Source of the DNA: Rosenbergiella epipactidis
Lineage (GTDB): Bacteria; Pseudomonadota; Gammaproteobacteria; Enterobacterales; Enterobacteriaceae
Reading direction: 5' to 3'
DNA length: 64,000 nucleotides
Assembly (NCBI RefSeq): GCF_018494055.1
Contig: NZ_JABBFQ010000008.1
Location: 107,354-171,353 of the forward strand
This document shows, piece after piece, positions 55,981 through 64,000 of the stretch. Under the pieces are notes generated by a model that ran no database searches, had not been told where the DNA came from, and saw only the letters and a list, made by a program, of their open reading frames with translations. Position 1 is the stretch's first letter; every line of letters begins with the position of its first letter. The translations under genes and the position numbers were made by a program.

Positions 55981-57513
55981 TTAGTGGGGCATTTTACGCC
56001 GTCTAAGGGCGACGATAGCACTCAGCAGGCTGATAATCCAAATTGTGATATCACCGGTCAACGCATAAGGCGTCGCGCCACGTGTAGGTGTAATCTCTGC
56101 AGTCAGCACATCAGGCTGGAATTGAGGGAGTTGTTTCACCACAGTGCCATCGGCCGCGATCACGGCGGTAATACCATTGTTGGTATCACGTAACAGTGGT
56201 TTACCTAACTCAAGCGCTCTCATCCTTGCCATCTGGAAATGCTGCCAAGGGCCGATGGAGTGGCCAAACCAGGCATCATTAGACACGGTCAACAGGAAAT
56301 CAGTATCCGGACGTAGGTTGTCGCGTACCTGCTGACCCAAGACGATTTCATAGCAGATCGCGGTGGTGAGCTGATATCCCCCAAGATAAAGCGGAGATTG
56401 CGAATAGGCGCCTCGACTAAAACCTGACATTGGTAAATCGAAGAATGGGGCTAAGGGCCGTAACAGCGAGGCTAACGGAACGAATTCACCAAATGGAACC
56501 AGATGGTTCTTCTGATAGCGATCCGGGCTATAGTAGCTGTACGGGGACTGATTGCCTAAGGTAATGACGGTATTGAAGTCGTGATAGCGGTTATTGGACA
56601 TTAAGCGTGAATCCACGATCCCCGTTGCCAACAAGCTCCCCCCTTGGCGCAGCTCATTATCAAGTTGATGAAGAAAGACTTGTTGATTGGTTTCTAAATC
56701 GCTGATAGCCGACTCAGGCCAGATAATCAGTTTGGCATGACCAATTTGTGGTGCAGTTAAGCGAGTATAAGTCTGTAAGCTACGGGAAAGCTGCTGTGGA
56801 TCCCATTTCATACTCTGCGCAATATTACCTTGGACGAGCGCAACGGTAGTTTTTCGTTCGGGCTGTTCGTGATACCAATGGAGATAGCGTAGCGGCCAAC
56901 AAACGAGTAATACGCCTACCGCCGCAATAAGATAACGGATGCGACGTTGTTGGAGTGCGAGGACCAGTGCACCAGCCATCACCATCAACAGGAAGTTGAT
57001 GGTTTCAACCCCAGCGATGGGGGCAATACCTTTAAGTGGACCATCAATTTGACTATAGCCAAATTGCAGCCAAGGGAAGCCCGTCAATACCCAGCCGCGT
57101 AAAAACTCGGTCACTTGCCATAACGCCGGTGCTGCAAGCAGTAGGCGGGCAGTGCTCGCCCTCGGCCAGAAACGGTTCAAGACTAAAGCAAAGAGTAACG
57201 TAAATAGCGATAGCCAAGCGGCCAGCAGTATCACTAATAAGACATTAACGGGGCCTGGCATGCCCCCGAAGGTGGCGATACTGACGTACACCCAGTTGAT
57301 TCCACTACCAAATAATCCCATGCCCCAGCAATAGCCAATTGCGGCAGCTTGCCCGGTTTTACGGTGAGTGGTCAGCCATTGCAACCCCATTAAGGAAACG
57401 AGAGCGGCAGGCCAGAAATCGAATGGGGAAAAAGCAAGGGTGCCAACGGCACCCATAATCAGAGCAAGGAGAAGGCGAATCGATTGTCGATCGATAAATT
57501 TACTGACTGCCAT
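55981..57513 (-). CDS. lnt: Apolipoprotein N-acyltransferase
   Basis: A 510-residue inner-membrane enzyme (E. coli 512) that adds the third acyl chain to lipoproteins. About seven hydrophobic helices in the first 210 residues precede a periplasmic nitrilase-type domain. The catalytic triad is visible: Glu in [11 protein letters not shown] (near 268), Lys in [14 protein letters not shown] (near 335) and Cys in [10 protein letters not shown] (near 387). A last helix at the C-terminus ends in RRRKMPH. It follows corC by 5 bp. Confidence 0.97.
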   Translation of the reverse strand: MAVSKFIDRQSIRLLLALIMGAVGTLAFSPFDFWPAALVSLMGLQWLTTHRKTGQAAAIGYCWGMGLFGSGINWVYVSIATFGGMPGPVNVLLVILLAAWLSLFTLLFALVLNRFWPRASTARLLLAAPALWQVTEFLRGWVLTGFPWLQFGYSQIDGPLKGIAPIAGVETINFLLMVMAGALVLALQQRRIRYLIAAVGVLLVCWPLRYLHWYHEQPERKTTVALVQGNIAQSMKWDPQQLSRSLQTYTRLTAPQIGHAKLIIWPESAISDLETNQQVFLHQLDNELRQGGSLLATGIVDSRLMSNNRYHDFNTVITLGNQSPYSYYSPDRYQKNHLVPFGEFVPLASLLRPLAPFFDLPMSGFSRGAYSQSPLYLGGYQLTTAICYEIVLGQQVRDNLRPDTDFLLTVSNDAWFGHSIGPWQHFQMARMRALELGKPLLRDTNNGITAVIAADGTVVKQLPQFQPDVLTAEITPTRGATPYALTGDITIWIISLLSAIVALRRRKMPH

Positions 57514-57518
57514 AAGCT

Positions 57519-58400
57519 TTAGTCGTCGCTAAGAGTGATAGGGGAGGCATCCTCAGGAATGCGGACATGCACTTGAATGATACGACGACGATCGGCCACG
57601 GCGACTTTGAATTGGTAGCCGTCAATCGTGATACTTTCACCGCGAGCCGGAAGGTGCCCAAAGCTTTGCATCACTAGCCCGCCAACGGTATCGACTTCAT
57701 CATCGCTAAAGTTGGTATCAAATTGCTGGTTGAAATCGTCGATGGACATCAGGGCCCTGACCGTATAAGTATGACGGTTGAGCTGACGGACATCGGCATC
57801 TTCGACATCATCGTATTCATCTTCGATCTCGCCGACGATAAGCTCAAGGATATCCTCAATCGTCACGAGACCTGCAACACCGCCAAATTCATCAATCACG
57901 ATAGCCATATGGTAGCGTTGTGAGCGGAACTCTTTCAACATGCGGTCAACACGTTTACTCTCCGGGACAACCACCACAGGACGTAGCACCTTTTCGATGC
58001 TAAAGGCTTCGGCATCGCTACGCATAAAGGGCAACAGATCTTTGGCCATTAAGATGCCTTCAACGTGGTCTTTATCCTCGCTGATGACAGGAAAACGAGA
58101 GTGTGCGGTATCAACAATGATATCTAGGCAGCTATCAAGTGTTTGATCACGTTTTAGCGTGACCATTTGTGAGCGAGGGATCATGATATCCCGAACCCGT
58201 TGTTGCGCAATATCCATTACGCCTTCGATCATGTCACGGGTATCTTCATCAATCAGATCTTTTTGTTCAGAATCTCGGATCAGTTCCAAGAGTTCATCAC
58301 GGTTTTTGGGTTCACCGTGAAAAAGCTGGTTGAGAAGTAATGAGAAAAATCCTTTTTTATTACTAGGGGTATCATTATTTTGAGAATGGTCGTCGCTCAT
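57519..58400 (-). CDS. corC: CorC, CBS-domain protein of the cobalt/magnesium efflux group
   Basis: A 293-residue cytoplasmic protein (E. coli 292) with two CBS domains (about residues 70-195, including [15 protein letters not shown] and [20 protein letters not shown]) and a C-terminal CorC/HlyC transporter-associated domain. It is linked to CorA-mediated Mg2+/Co2+ efflux and to envelope function alongside lnt and ybeY. I used the ATG at 58400 because it gives the E. coli N-terminus MSDDHSQNN; the frame to 58463 is leader. Confidence 0.95.
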   Translation of the reverse strand: MSDDHSQNNDTPSNKKGFFSLLLNQLFHGEPKNRDELLELIRDSEQKDLIDEDTRDMIEGVMDIAQQRVRDIMIPRSQMVTLKRDQTLDSCLDIIVDTAHSRFPVISEDKDHVEGILMAKDLLPFMRSDAEAFSIEKVLRPVVVVPESKRVDRMLKEFRSQRYHMAIVIDEFGGVAGLVTIEDILELIVGEIEDEYDDVEDADVRQLNRHTYTVRALMSIDDFNQQFDTNFSDDEVDTVGGLVMQSFGHLPARGESITIDGYQFKVAVADRRRIIQVHVRIPEDASPITLSDD

Positions 58401-58475
58401 GGCGGTTTTATTTAGATCTCTCGTTAAGTAAACGTTGGTGGTAAGGACAACGACACTTACCACCCCTTGCAGCTA

Positions 58476-58952
58476 TTAGGCTTCTTTTTCAGAAATGTAC
58501 GGGTCAGTATAACCCAGCGCAAGCATTATCTCAGTTTCTAAGGCTTCCATTTCTTCCGCCTCTTCATCGATAATATGGTCGTAACCTAGCAGATGTAGGC
58601 TACCATGGATCACCATATGTGCCCAATGCGCTTCCAGCGTTTTGTGCTGTTCTACCGCTTCTTGTTCAACCACTTGACGGCAGATGATCAAATCACCTAG
58701 CAGCGGAAAGTCTTCAATGCCGGGTGGGGCCTCAAAAGGAAAGGATAGCACATTAGTCGGTTTATCCTTACCTCGCCAAGTATGGTTCAATTCATGGCTT
58801 TCTGCCTCATCCACTAAGCGAATAGTGACTTCACTCACTGGCTGAAACGGGCTGACTGCGGCAGTCAACCAGCGATGAAATTGTGCTTCAGTCGGTAAAC
58901 CTTCTGCTGAGGCGCACACATTTTGTAAATCTAAAATAACGTCTTGTTCCAT
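58476..58952 (-). CDS. ybeY: Endoribonuclease YbeY
   Basis: A 158-residue zinc endoribonuclease (E. coli 155) needed for 16S rRNA 3' maturation and 70S quality control. The metal site is the H-x3-H-x5-H motif in [11 protein letters not shown] (near residue 114). [19 protein letters not shown] is the other conserved block. It overlaps ybeZ by one base. Confidence 0.97.
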   Translation of the reverse strand: MEQDVILDLQNVCASAEGLPTEAQFHRWLTAAVSPFQPVSEVTIRLVDEAESHELNHTWRGKDKPTNVLSFPFEAPPGIEDFPLLGDLIICRQVVEQEAVEQHKTLEAHWAHMVIHGSLHLLGYDHIIDEEAEEMEALETEIMLALGYTDPYISEKEA

Positions 58953-60001
58953 TAGTTTTCCTGGGCAGGGGCTTGTGCTTCACGCTTTCGTTCTTCTGCG
59001 CGTTCAGCACGGCGTTGCTGATCCGCTTCTTCCCATGCTTCATAGGCGGTGACGATACGTGCGACAACGGGATGCCGTACAACATCTTCGCTGTGGAAAA
59101 AGTTAAAACTCAGTTCTTTGACCTCTGACAGCACTTCGATAGCATGTTTTAAACCAGACTTTGCATTACGAGGGAGGTCAATCTGAGTAATATCCCCAGT
59201 GATCACCGCTTTAGAATTGAAGCCTATCCGCGTTAGGAACATTTTCATCTGTTCAATCGTGGTGTTTTGACTCTCATCTAAAATAATAAATGCATCGTTT
59301 AGCGTACGTCCGCGCATATAGGCGAGGGGAGCGACTTCGATCACATTACGTTCGATTAACTTCTCGACACGTTCGAAGCCAAGCATTTCGAAGAGTGCAT
59401 CATACAGAGGACGTAAGTAAGGATCGACCTTTTGGCTAAGATCTCCCGGTAAAAATCCGAGTTTCTCTCCCGCTTCGACCGCTGGGCGAGTCAGCAGAAT
59501 ACGTCGGATTTCTTGCTTTTCTAACGCATCGACAGCTGCGGCAACGGCTAGATAGGTTTTCCCCGTCCCGGCAGGACCAATACCAAAGGTGATATCGTGG
59601 CCAAAAATATTGGCAATATACTGGGCTTGGTTTGGCGTGCGCGGTTTAATTACGCCACGTCGCGTCTGGATATTAATGGCTTTACCGAAGTTAGGGACGC
59701 TGTCGGCAGTCTGTTCCAGCACGCCACTCTCTTTGATCGCTAGATGAATATTTTCAGGCAAAATATCTTGGGTCTGACCACGAACCGGTGCGGTATCGAC
59801 ATAGAGATCTTTTAAGATATTTTCTGCTGCCGCGACAATTTGCGCGCGACCGGCGAGTTTGAATTGGTGATCGCGACGAGTAATCTCCAGTCCTAGGCGG
59901 CGCTCAAGGTGTTTGAGGTTGTCATCAAAAGGGCCACAAAGGCTGAGTAAGCGCTGATTGTCGGCAGGTTCAAGTGTGATTTCACGGGTTTCAATAGTCA
60001 A
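58952..60001 (-). CDS. ybeZ: PhoH-like ATPase YbeZ
   Basis: A 349-residue PhoH-family NTPase (E. coli 346) that physically and genetically partners YbeY. Walker A is [11 protein letters not shown] (near residue 140) and the Walker B region is [12 protein letters not shown] (near 239). [18 protein letters not shown] is a family block. It has an Arg/Glu-rich C-terminal tail ([14 protein letters not shown]). It is the first gene of ybeZ-ybeY-corC-lnt. The 218-bp gap upstream (60002-60219) shows no gene. Confidence 0.97.
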   Translation of the reverse strand: MTIETREITLEPADNQRLLSLCGPFDDNLKHLERRLGLEITRRDHQFKLAGRAQIVAAAENILKDLYVDTAPVRGQTQDILPENIHLAIKESGVLEQTADSVPNFGKAINIQTRRGVIKPRTPNQAQYIANIFGHDITFGIGPAGTGKTYLAVAAAVDALEKQEIRRILLTRPAVEAGEKLGFLPGDLSQKVDPYLRPLYDALFEMLGFERVEKLIERNVIEVAPLAYMRGRTLNDAFIILDESQNTTIEQMKMFLTRIGFNSKAVITGDITQIDLPRNAKSGLKHAIEVLSEVKELSFNFFHSEDVVRHPVVARIVTAYEAWEEADQQRRAERAEERKREAQAPAQEN

Positions 60002-60219
60002 ATTTTTCCTCTTTTATCACTTGGGTCGATCGATTACCGACGGTTGAAGAAAGCATAATGAGTCAGATTATTTACGCTGTGTGCAGGGTATGCAAGCTAT
60101 CTCCCAGATGTTGGGGCGCAATCTGTAAAAACAAGGCGCGCTTCACTGATGAAGTCCCCTGCGGCAGCGACCACGCTGAGCAGGGCACAAATTCACCCTA
60201 TCGATAGAGCACTGGTTCC

Positions 60220-60630
60220 TTAATTTCCCCGATAGGTCGAATAGCCGTATTGGCTTAATAACAGCGGGATATGGAGCTTTTCATTTTCTTGCGAGACGCT
60301 AAAAATAACCGGAATTTCAGGGAAGAAACTCGCTTGTTTCTGCTGTGCAAAGTAGTCGCCGGTCTCAAATGTGACTTTATAGACCCCTTTAGCCATTGCA
60401 GAATCCTGTGGGTAGAGGGATTTGATGCGGCCATTGCTATCGGTTTTACCGGTCGCTAATGTCTGCCAACCCTTGTCGGTCTTTTTTTCTAGGACGACGG
60501 TAACCTCTGCAGAGGGTTTACCCGTTTGCTGGTTAAGAATATGCACGCTTAATGTTCCTTCAGGCGCGGCCATGGCGGCAGGTAACCCAGCTAAACAGAG
60601 TACAGGGATGAGTGATGCAGCAACTTTCAT
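60220..60630 (-). CDS. Periplasmic 5-hydroxyisourate hydrolase (transthyretin-like)
   Basis: A 136-residue protein with a signal peptide (cleaved after LPAAMA, near residue 21) and a transthyretin-like HIUase domain. Family landmarks are [19 protein letters not shown] at the N-terminus of the domain, the middle TDSNGRI, and the terminal signature [14 protein letters not shown]. It hydrolyses 5-hydroxyisourate from urate oxidation to OHCU; a periplasmic form resembles Salmonella and E. coli HiuH. No urate oxidase or OHCU decarboxylase is near. It is monocistronic and sits between ybeZ and miaB, where E. coli has no such gene. Confidence 0.9.
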   Translation of the reverse strand: MKVAASLIPVLCLAGLPAAMAAPEGTLSVHILNQQTGKPSAEVTVVLEKKTDKGWQTLATGKTDSNGRIKSLYPQDSAMAKGVYKVTFETGDYFAQQKQASFFPEIPVIFSVSQENEKLHIPLLLSQYGYSTYRGN

Positions 60631-60671
60631 ACGGGCCTCGTAGAGTAAAATAGGATTTCCCTTTTAGCATA

Positions 60672-60716
60672 GTCACGAAACGCTGCGCTGTGGGGCGTAG
60701 CTTGCGATTTCGTGAC
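60672..60716. promoter_or_regulatory. Long hairpin upstream of the hydroxyisourate hydrolase gene
   Basis: GTCACGAAACGC (60672-60683) pairs with GCG-A-TTTCGTGAC (60704-60716), giving 12 bp with one bulged A and a 20-nt loop. It lies 42-86 bp upstream of the gene's start codon, so it is either in the 5' UTR or at the promoter. Neither strand has a T-run. The remaining sequence to 60916 shows no supported gene. Confidence 0.45.
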
Positions 60717-60916
60717 ACATTCATCATTACGCTTTTTTCGGCGCCAAGTTAGGGGATGTTCCGCTGAAGTATCAAGAGGGATGCTTAACCGCTTTGAGTC
60801 GAGATTTAAATGAGTCAACGCCAGGATAAGCCACTGCGCCACGTCGGCTGTAGAACAAGAACTGCTCTAGGGTGTAGTGAGGATCACCGCTTGTGCAGCA
60901 ATAGATATCGGCGTTA

Positions 60917-60946
60917 TAAAAAAAGCCCTGTATCACACAGGGCTTT
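60917..60946 (-). terminator. miaB rho-independent terminator
   Basis: AAAGCCCTGT (60922-60931), ATCAC and ACAGGGCTTT (60937-60946) form a 10-bp stem. On the minus strand it is followed by a T-rich tract, about 60 bp after the miaB stop. Confidence 0.85.
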
Positions 60947-61007
60947 GTAGAGACGAGCGAGTAACAGGTTCTGTTTTGGACAGTAGACCCTGTATTTAAG
61001 CGAAGGA

Positions 61008-62432
61008 CTAAGGCTGAAAAACGCCCACACCCAGCTCGTTCTCTTTACGAGTACGGGCAATAACCGAGGCTGGACTTTCAACGACTCGCAGTCCCATCTC
61101 ATCTTCTGTACGCACCACTTTGCCACGCAATGAGTTAGGTAGCACGTCGGTGACCTCGATATCGACAAACTTACCGACCATATCTGGCGTTCCTTCGAAG
61201 TTCACCACACGGTTATTTTCGGTACGTCCTGACAGTTCCATTACATTTTTACGTGATGTACCTTCCACCAACACGCGTTGCTCAGTGCCTAACATACGAC
61301 GGCTCCAAGCCTGCGCTTGCTGATTGATACGATCTTGCAGAATGTAGAGACGCTGTTTTTTCTCTTCATCGCTGACATCGTCAGGCAAATCTGCGGCGGG
61401 AGTGCCTGGACGAGCAGAATAGATAAAGCTAAAGCTCATATCGAAATTAACATCGGCAATCAGCTTCATCGTCTGTTCGAAGTCTTCTTGGGTTTCGCCC
61501 GGGAAGCCGATAATAAAATCAGAACTGATCTGAATCGTTGGGCGAGCAGCACGAAGCTTACGAATGATAGCCTTAAACTCTAGGCCTGTATGCGCGCGTT
61601 TCATTAACATCAGAATACGATCCGCACCGCTTTGTACTGGCAGGTGTAGGAAGCTGACCAATTCTGGCGTATCGCGATAGACCTCAATGATGTCGTCAGT
61701 AAACTCAATAGGATGGCTGGTGGTGAAACGGATCCGGTCAATGCCATCGATGGCGGCCACTAAACGAATCAGTTCAGCGAAAGTACAGATTGCACCATCG
61801 TAATGTTCACCGCGATAGGCGTTAACGTTTTGTCCCAGAAGATTGACTTCACGGACGCCTTGCGCGGCCAGCTGAGCAATCTCAAACAAAATATCATCGC
61901 AAGGGCGGCTAACTTCTTCACCCCGGGTATAGGGGACGACACAGAAGGTACAATATTTATTACAGCCTTCCATGATCGACACAAAGGCCGTAGGCCCTTC
62001 AGCACGAGGCTCTGGCAGGCGGTCAAACTTCTCGATTTCTGGGAAGCTAATATCGACGACTGGGCTTTTATTGCCTCGTACACTGTTGATCATCTCTGGT
62101 AAGCGATGCAGGGTTTGTGGACCAAAAACGATATCAACATAGTGCGCACGCTGACGAATATGATCACCTTCTTGTGAGGCGACACAGCCGCCTACCCCGA
62201 TAATCAGTTCAGGATTACGCTCTTTTAAGGCTCTCCAGCGACCAAGTTGGTGGAAAACCTTTTCTTGTGCTTTTTCACGGATAGAACAGGTGTTGAGAAG
62301 TAACACATCGGCTTCGTCGGCATTCTCGGTTAAAGAATAGCCGTGAGTGCTGTTGAGGAGATCTGCCATTTTAGATGAATCGTATTCGTTCATCTGGCAG
62401 CCCCAAGTCTTAATATGTAATTTTTTCGTCAT
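61008..62432 (-). CDS. miaB: tRNA-2-methylthio-N6-dimethylallyladenosine synthase MiaB
   Basis: A 474-residue radical-SAM methylthiotransferase, the same length as in E. coli, that converts i6A37 to ms2i6A37. The N-terminal UPF0004 domain holds the auxiliary cluster Cys residues in [21 protein letters not shown] and [10 protein letters not shown]. The radical SAM motif is [11 protein letters not shown] (near residue 157), and a TRAM domain closes the chain (near 378-440). The start at 62432 gives the E. coli N-terminus; the frame to 62474 is spurious. It is divergent from ubiF, as in E. coli. Confidence 0.98.
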   Translation of the reverse strand: MTKKLHIKTWGCQMNEYDSSKMADLLNSTHGYSLTENADEADVLLLNTCSIREKAQEKVFHQLGRWRALKERNPELIIGVGGCVASQEGDHIRQRAHYVDIVFGPQTLHRLPEMINSVRGNKSPVVDISFPEIEKFDRLPEPRAEGPTAFVSIMEGCNKYCTFCVVPYTRGEEVSRPCDDILFEIAQLAAQGVREVNLLGQNVNAYRGEHYDGAICTFAELIRLVAAIDGIDRIRFTTSHPIEFTDDIIEVYRDTPELVSFLHLPVQSGADRILMLMKRAHTGLEFKAIIRKLRAARPTIQISSDFIIGFPGETQEDFEQTMKLIADVNFDMSFSFIYSARPGTPAADLPDDVSDEEKKQRLYILQDRINQQAQAWSRRMLGTEQRVLVEGTSRKNVMELSGRTENNRVVNFEGTPDMVGKFVDIEVTDVLPNSLRGKVVRTEDEMGLRVVESPASVIARTRKENELGVGVFQP

Positions 62433-62605
62433 CGAATGGGCCATTGATTTAGTGCAAGGATCGGCTAGCCGCATATTGTAATGCTTTGCTGCTGTTGTGA
62501 CCAGTATAACGGATAATCTGTTTACTACGAAAATTACGGTACACTATATAGATTATCTTAATTTCACGAAGCACAGACTAAGTGTTTCGTCGCAGAGGAT
62601 GTGCT

Positions 62606-63784
62606 ATGCAGACAGAGCATTTTGACGTGGTAATCAATGGGGGAGGCATGGTCGGTGCGGCCTTGGCCTGTGGCTTAAGGCAACAAAATTTTCGTGTAGC
62701 GGTGATTGAGCGCCGAGAGCCTGAACCCTATGTACCGTCCTCTCTGCCTGACGTGAGAATTTCTGCTATCAGCCGTACCTCTGTCGCGTTATTAGAGGAA
62801 ATCGGGGCTTGGTCAGAGATTTTGGCAAGGCGCTGCGCGCCATACCGTCAATTGGAAACCTGGGAATGGCAAAGTGCGAAAACGGAATTTAGCGCTGCAC
62901 TGCTTAACTTACCGGAATTGGGCTTTATGGTAGAGAATCAAGTGTTACAGCGTGTACTGTGGGAGCGGATGCAAGCCTTATCGGTGACGTTATTTTGTCC
63001 CGCGACGCTCGATACTATGACCTATCTGCCTGAACAGGAAAAGTGGGCGGTGGTCTTAGATCAAGGTACTGCAATAACCTGTTCATTATTAGTTGGAGCG
63101 GATGGCGCACATTCTCAAGTTAGACAAGGCGCAGGTATTGGTATTCAAGGGTGGGATTATCAGCAATCTTGCATGTTGATTTCAGTGGAGTGCGAACAAG
63201 AACCTGGAGATACCACGTGGCAACAGTTCACGTCGCACGGCCCTCGGGCCTTTTTACCCCTCTATGATCGCTACGCCTCATTAGTATGGTACGACAGTGC
63301 TGCACGCATAGAACAATTGAAAAAACTGACTCCGACACAGTTAGATGAAGCGATCGTCCAGCATTTCCCCGCGCGTGTAGGCAAAGTGAAGACTTTACGC
63401 AGTGGTGCTTTCCCCTTAACCCGTCGGCATGCAACCGCCTATGTTAAACCTGGTATCGCGTTAGTCGGCGATGCAGCGCATACGATTAACCCTTTGGCGG
63501 GGCAGGGCGTCAACCTCGGCTATCGCGACGTCGATGCGCTTATCGATGTATTGGTCAGCGCGCGTCGAACGACAATGCCTTGGTGGCGGCTTGAGACATT
63601 AAAACGTTATCAGCGTAAACGCCATGCTGACAATTTGATCATGCAAACGGGGATGGATGTATTCTATTTTGCGTTCAGTAATCAGCATGCTCCGTTGGAA
63701 ATCCTAAGAAATGTCGGATTGATGGCGGCGCAACGAGGTGGATGGCTAAAACGAAAAGCATTGAGTTATGCATTAGGGTTGTAG
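62606..63784 (+). CDS. ubiF: 3-demethoxyubiquinol 3-hydroxylase UbiF
   Basis: A 392-residue FAD monooxygenase (E. coli 391) for C6 hydroxylation in ubiquinone synthesis. The FAD-binding GxGxxG region is INGGGMVGAALA (near residue 10), the ATG-like DG motif is VGADGAHSQVRQ (near 163), and GDAAHTINPLAGQGVNLG is near 286. I used the ATG at 62606, which has an AGAGGA ribosome-binding site and the family N-terminus. The earlier frame to 62582 adds eight unlikely residues. Confidence 0.97.
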   Translation: MQTEHFDVVINGGGMVGAALACGLRQQNFRVAVIERREPEPYVPSSLPDVRISAISRTSVALLEEIGAWSEILARRCAPYRQLETWEWQSAKTEFSAALLNLPELGFMVENQVLQRVLWERMQALSVTLFCPATLDTMTYLPEQEKWAVVLDQGTAITCSLLVGADGAHSQVRQGAGIGIQGWDYQQSCMLISVECEQEPGDTTWQQFTSHGPRAFLPLYDRYASLVWYDSAARIEQLKKLTPTQLDEAIVQHFPARVGKVKTLRSGAFPLTRRHATAYVKPGIALVGDAAHTINPLAGQGVNLGYRDVDALIDVLVSARRTTMPWWRLETLKRYQRKRHADNLIMQTGMDVFYFAFSNQHAPLEILRNVGLMAAQRGGWLKRKALSYALGL

Positions 63785-63820
63785 AAATGAATAGACGTCA
63801 GCGAGAGTTGGCGTTTTTTT

Positions 63821-63895
63821 TGGCTGGGATACCTGGATTCGAACCAGGGAATGCCGGTATCAAAAACCGGTGCCTTACCGCTTGGCGATATCCCA
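63821..63895 (-). tRNA. tRNA-Gln (anticodon UUG)
   Basis: A 75-nt tRNA with encoded CCA. On the minus strand it begins TGGGATATCGCCAAGCGGTA, has the anticodon loop TTTTGAT (anticodon TTG) and the T-loop GGTTCGAATCC. It sits downstream of ubiF in the position of the E. coli glnX/glnV cluster. Compared from memory with E. coli tRNA-Gln(UUG), only the acceptor stem differs, with a compensated A-T pair. Confidence 0.95.
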
Positions 63896-63926
63896 ATTGA
63901 ATTCATTACAACTATTGGTATTTAAA

Positions 63927-64000
63927 TGGTGCGGAAGGCGAGACTTGAACTCGCACACCTTGCGGCGCCAGAACCTAAATCTGGTGCGTCTACCAATTTC
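63927..64000 (-). tRNA. leuW: tRNA-Leu (anticodon UAG), 5' end beyond the window
   Basis: The visible 74 nt run from the encoded CCA (63927-63929) to the D-arm (GAAATTGGTAGACG), where the window ends. The anticodon loop is TTTAGGT (anticodon TAG), and a class II variable arm is present (GGCGCCGCAAGGTG region). It corresponds to E. coli leuW, upstream of the tRNA-Gln gene in the same transcript. Confidence 0.92.

Noticed and set aside
60627..60842. 71-codon minus-strand frame between the HIUase gene and miaB
   Set aside because: It crosses the long hairpin, overlaps the HIUase start, has no family resemblance and no clear ribosome-binding site.

Overview
The window is a chromosomal segment of a gamma-proteobacterium of the order Enterobacterales. 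Most of it has the gene content and order of the E. coli 10-15 minute region: htpG-adk-hemH-gsk-ybaL, ybaK-ybaP, cueR, ybbN-ybbO, purK-purE-lpxH-ppiB-cysS, folD-ybcJ, then cspE, tatE, lipA-lipB-ybeD-dacA-rlpA-mrdB-mrdA-rlmH-rsfS-nadD-holA-lptE-leuS, lnt-corC-ybeY-ybeZ, miaB, ubiF and the tRNA-Gln/tRNA-Leu cluster. Protein similarity to E. coli (recognised from memory) is high, but many E. coli genes between these blocks are missing (no recR-dnaX before htpG, no aes, ushA, qmcA, copA or crcB). A phenolic acid decarboxylase, a KdgM-type porin and a GH43 enzyme suggest a plant- or nectar-associated member, perhaps of the Erwiniaceae. The genus cannot be fixed from this sequence.

Bases 1-11,400 are accessory. 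They hold the end of a peptide ABC transporter ATPase, a TetR regulator with an RND efflux operon (regulator half-sites lie on both promoters), an oligosaccharide set (KdgM-like porin with a frameshifted 5' end, GH43 glycosidase, LacY-like permease), a carboxymuconolactone decarboxylase remnant and padC. Long gene-free stretches (381-875, 5727-6465, 9722-10409) separate these units. A near-consensus sigma-32 promoter before htpG marks the return to the conserved backbone.

Bases 11,700-28,300 are backbone with local replacements. A PACE-family exporter with a divergent LysR regulator sits between ybaL and ybaK. A free-standing copper chaperone resembling the first metal-binding domain of CopA replaces copA beside cueR, and it carries a CueR-type 19-bp-spacer promoter. 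purE has a PurR operator.

Bases 28,500-41,600 are mixed. They hold eptC, a yrbL-like gene, an AT-rich two-gene unit that looks like a pesticin/T4-lysozyme-like muramidase plus an LprI-like periplasmic immunity protein, an MccF-like S66 peptidase, nhaA, a small four-cysteine orphan, a periplasmic cupin, clcA, a DUF1203 protein, tRNA-Arg(UCU), folD-ybcJ, a ybcL-like gene and an exo/endonuclease/phosphatase-family membrane protein.

Bases 41,700-64,000 are the conserved cell-envelope and translation cluster. Nearly all of it reads on the minus strand. It covers lipoylation, the PBP2-RodA elongasome, LPS and lipoprotein maturation, ribosome maturation and tRNA modification, and it ends in tRNA-Gln(UUG) and a truncated tRNA-Leu(UAG).

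The most interesting points are the muramidase/LprI pair, the A10 tract that disrupts the porin's signal-peptide frame, the orphan CopA-domain chaperone, the paired TetR half-sites, and a terminator-like hairpin in the cspE leader.
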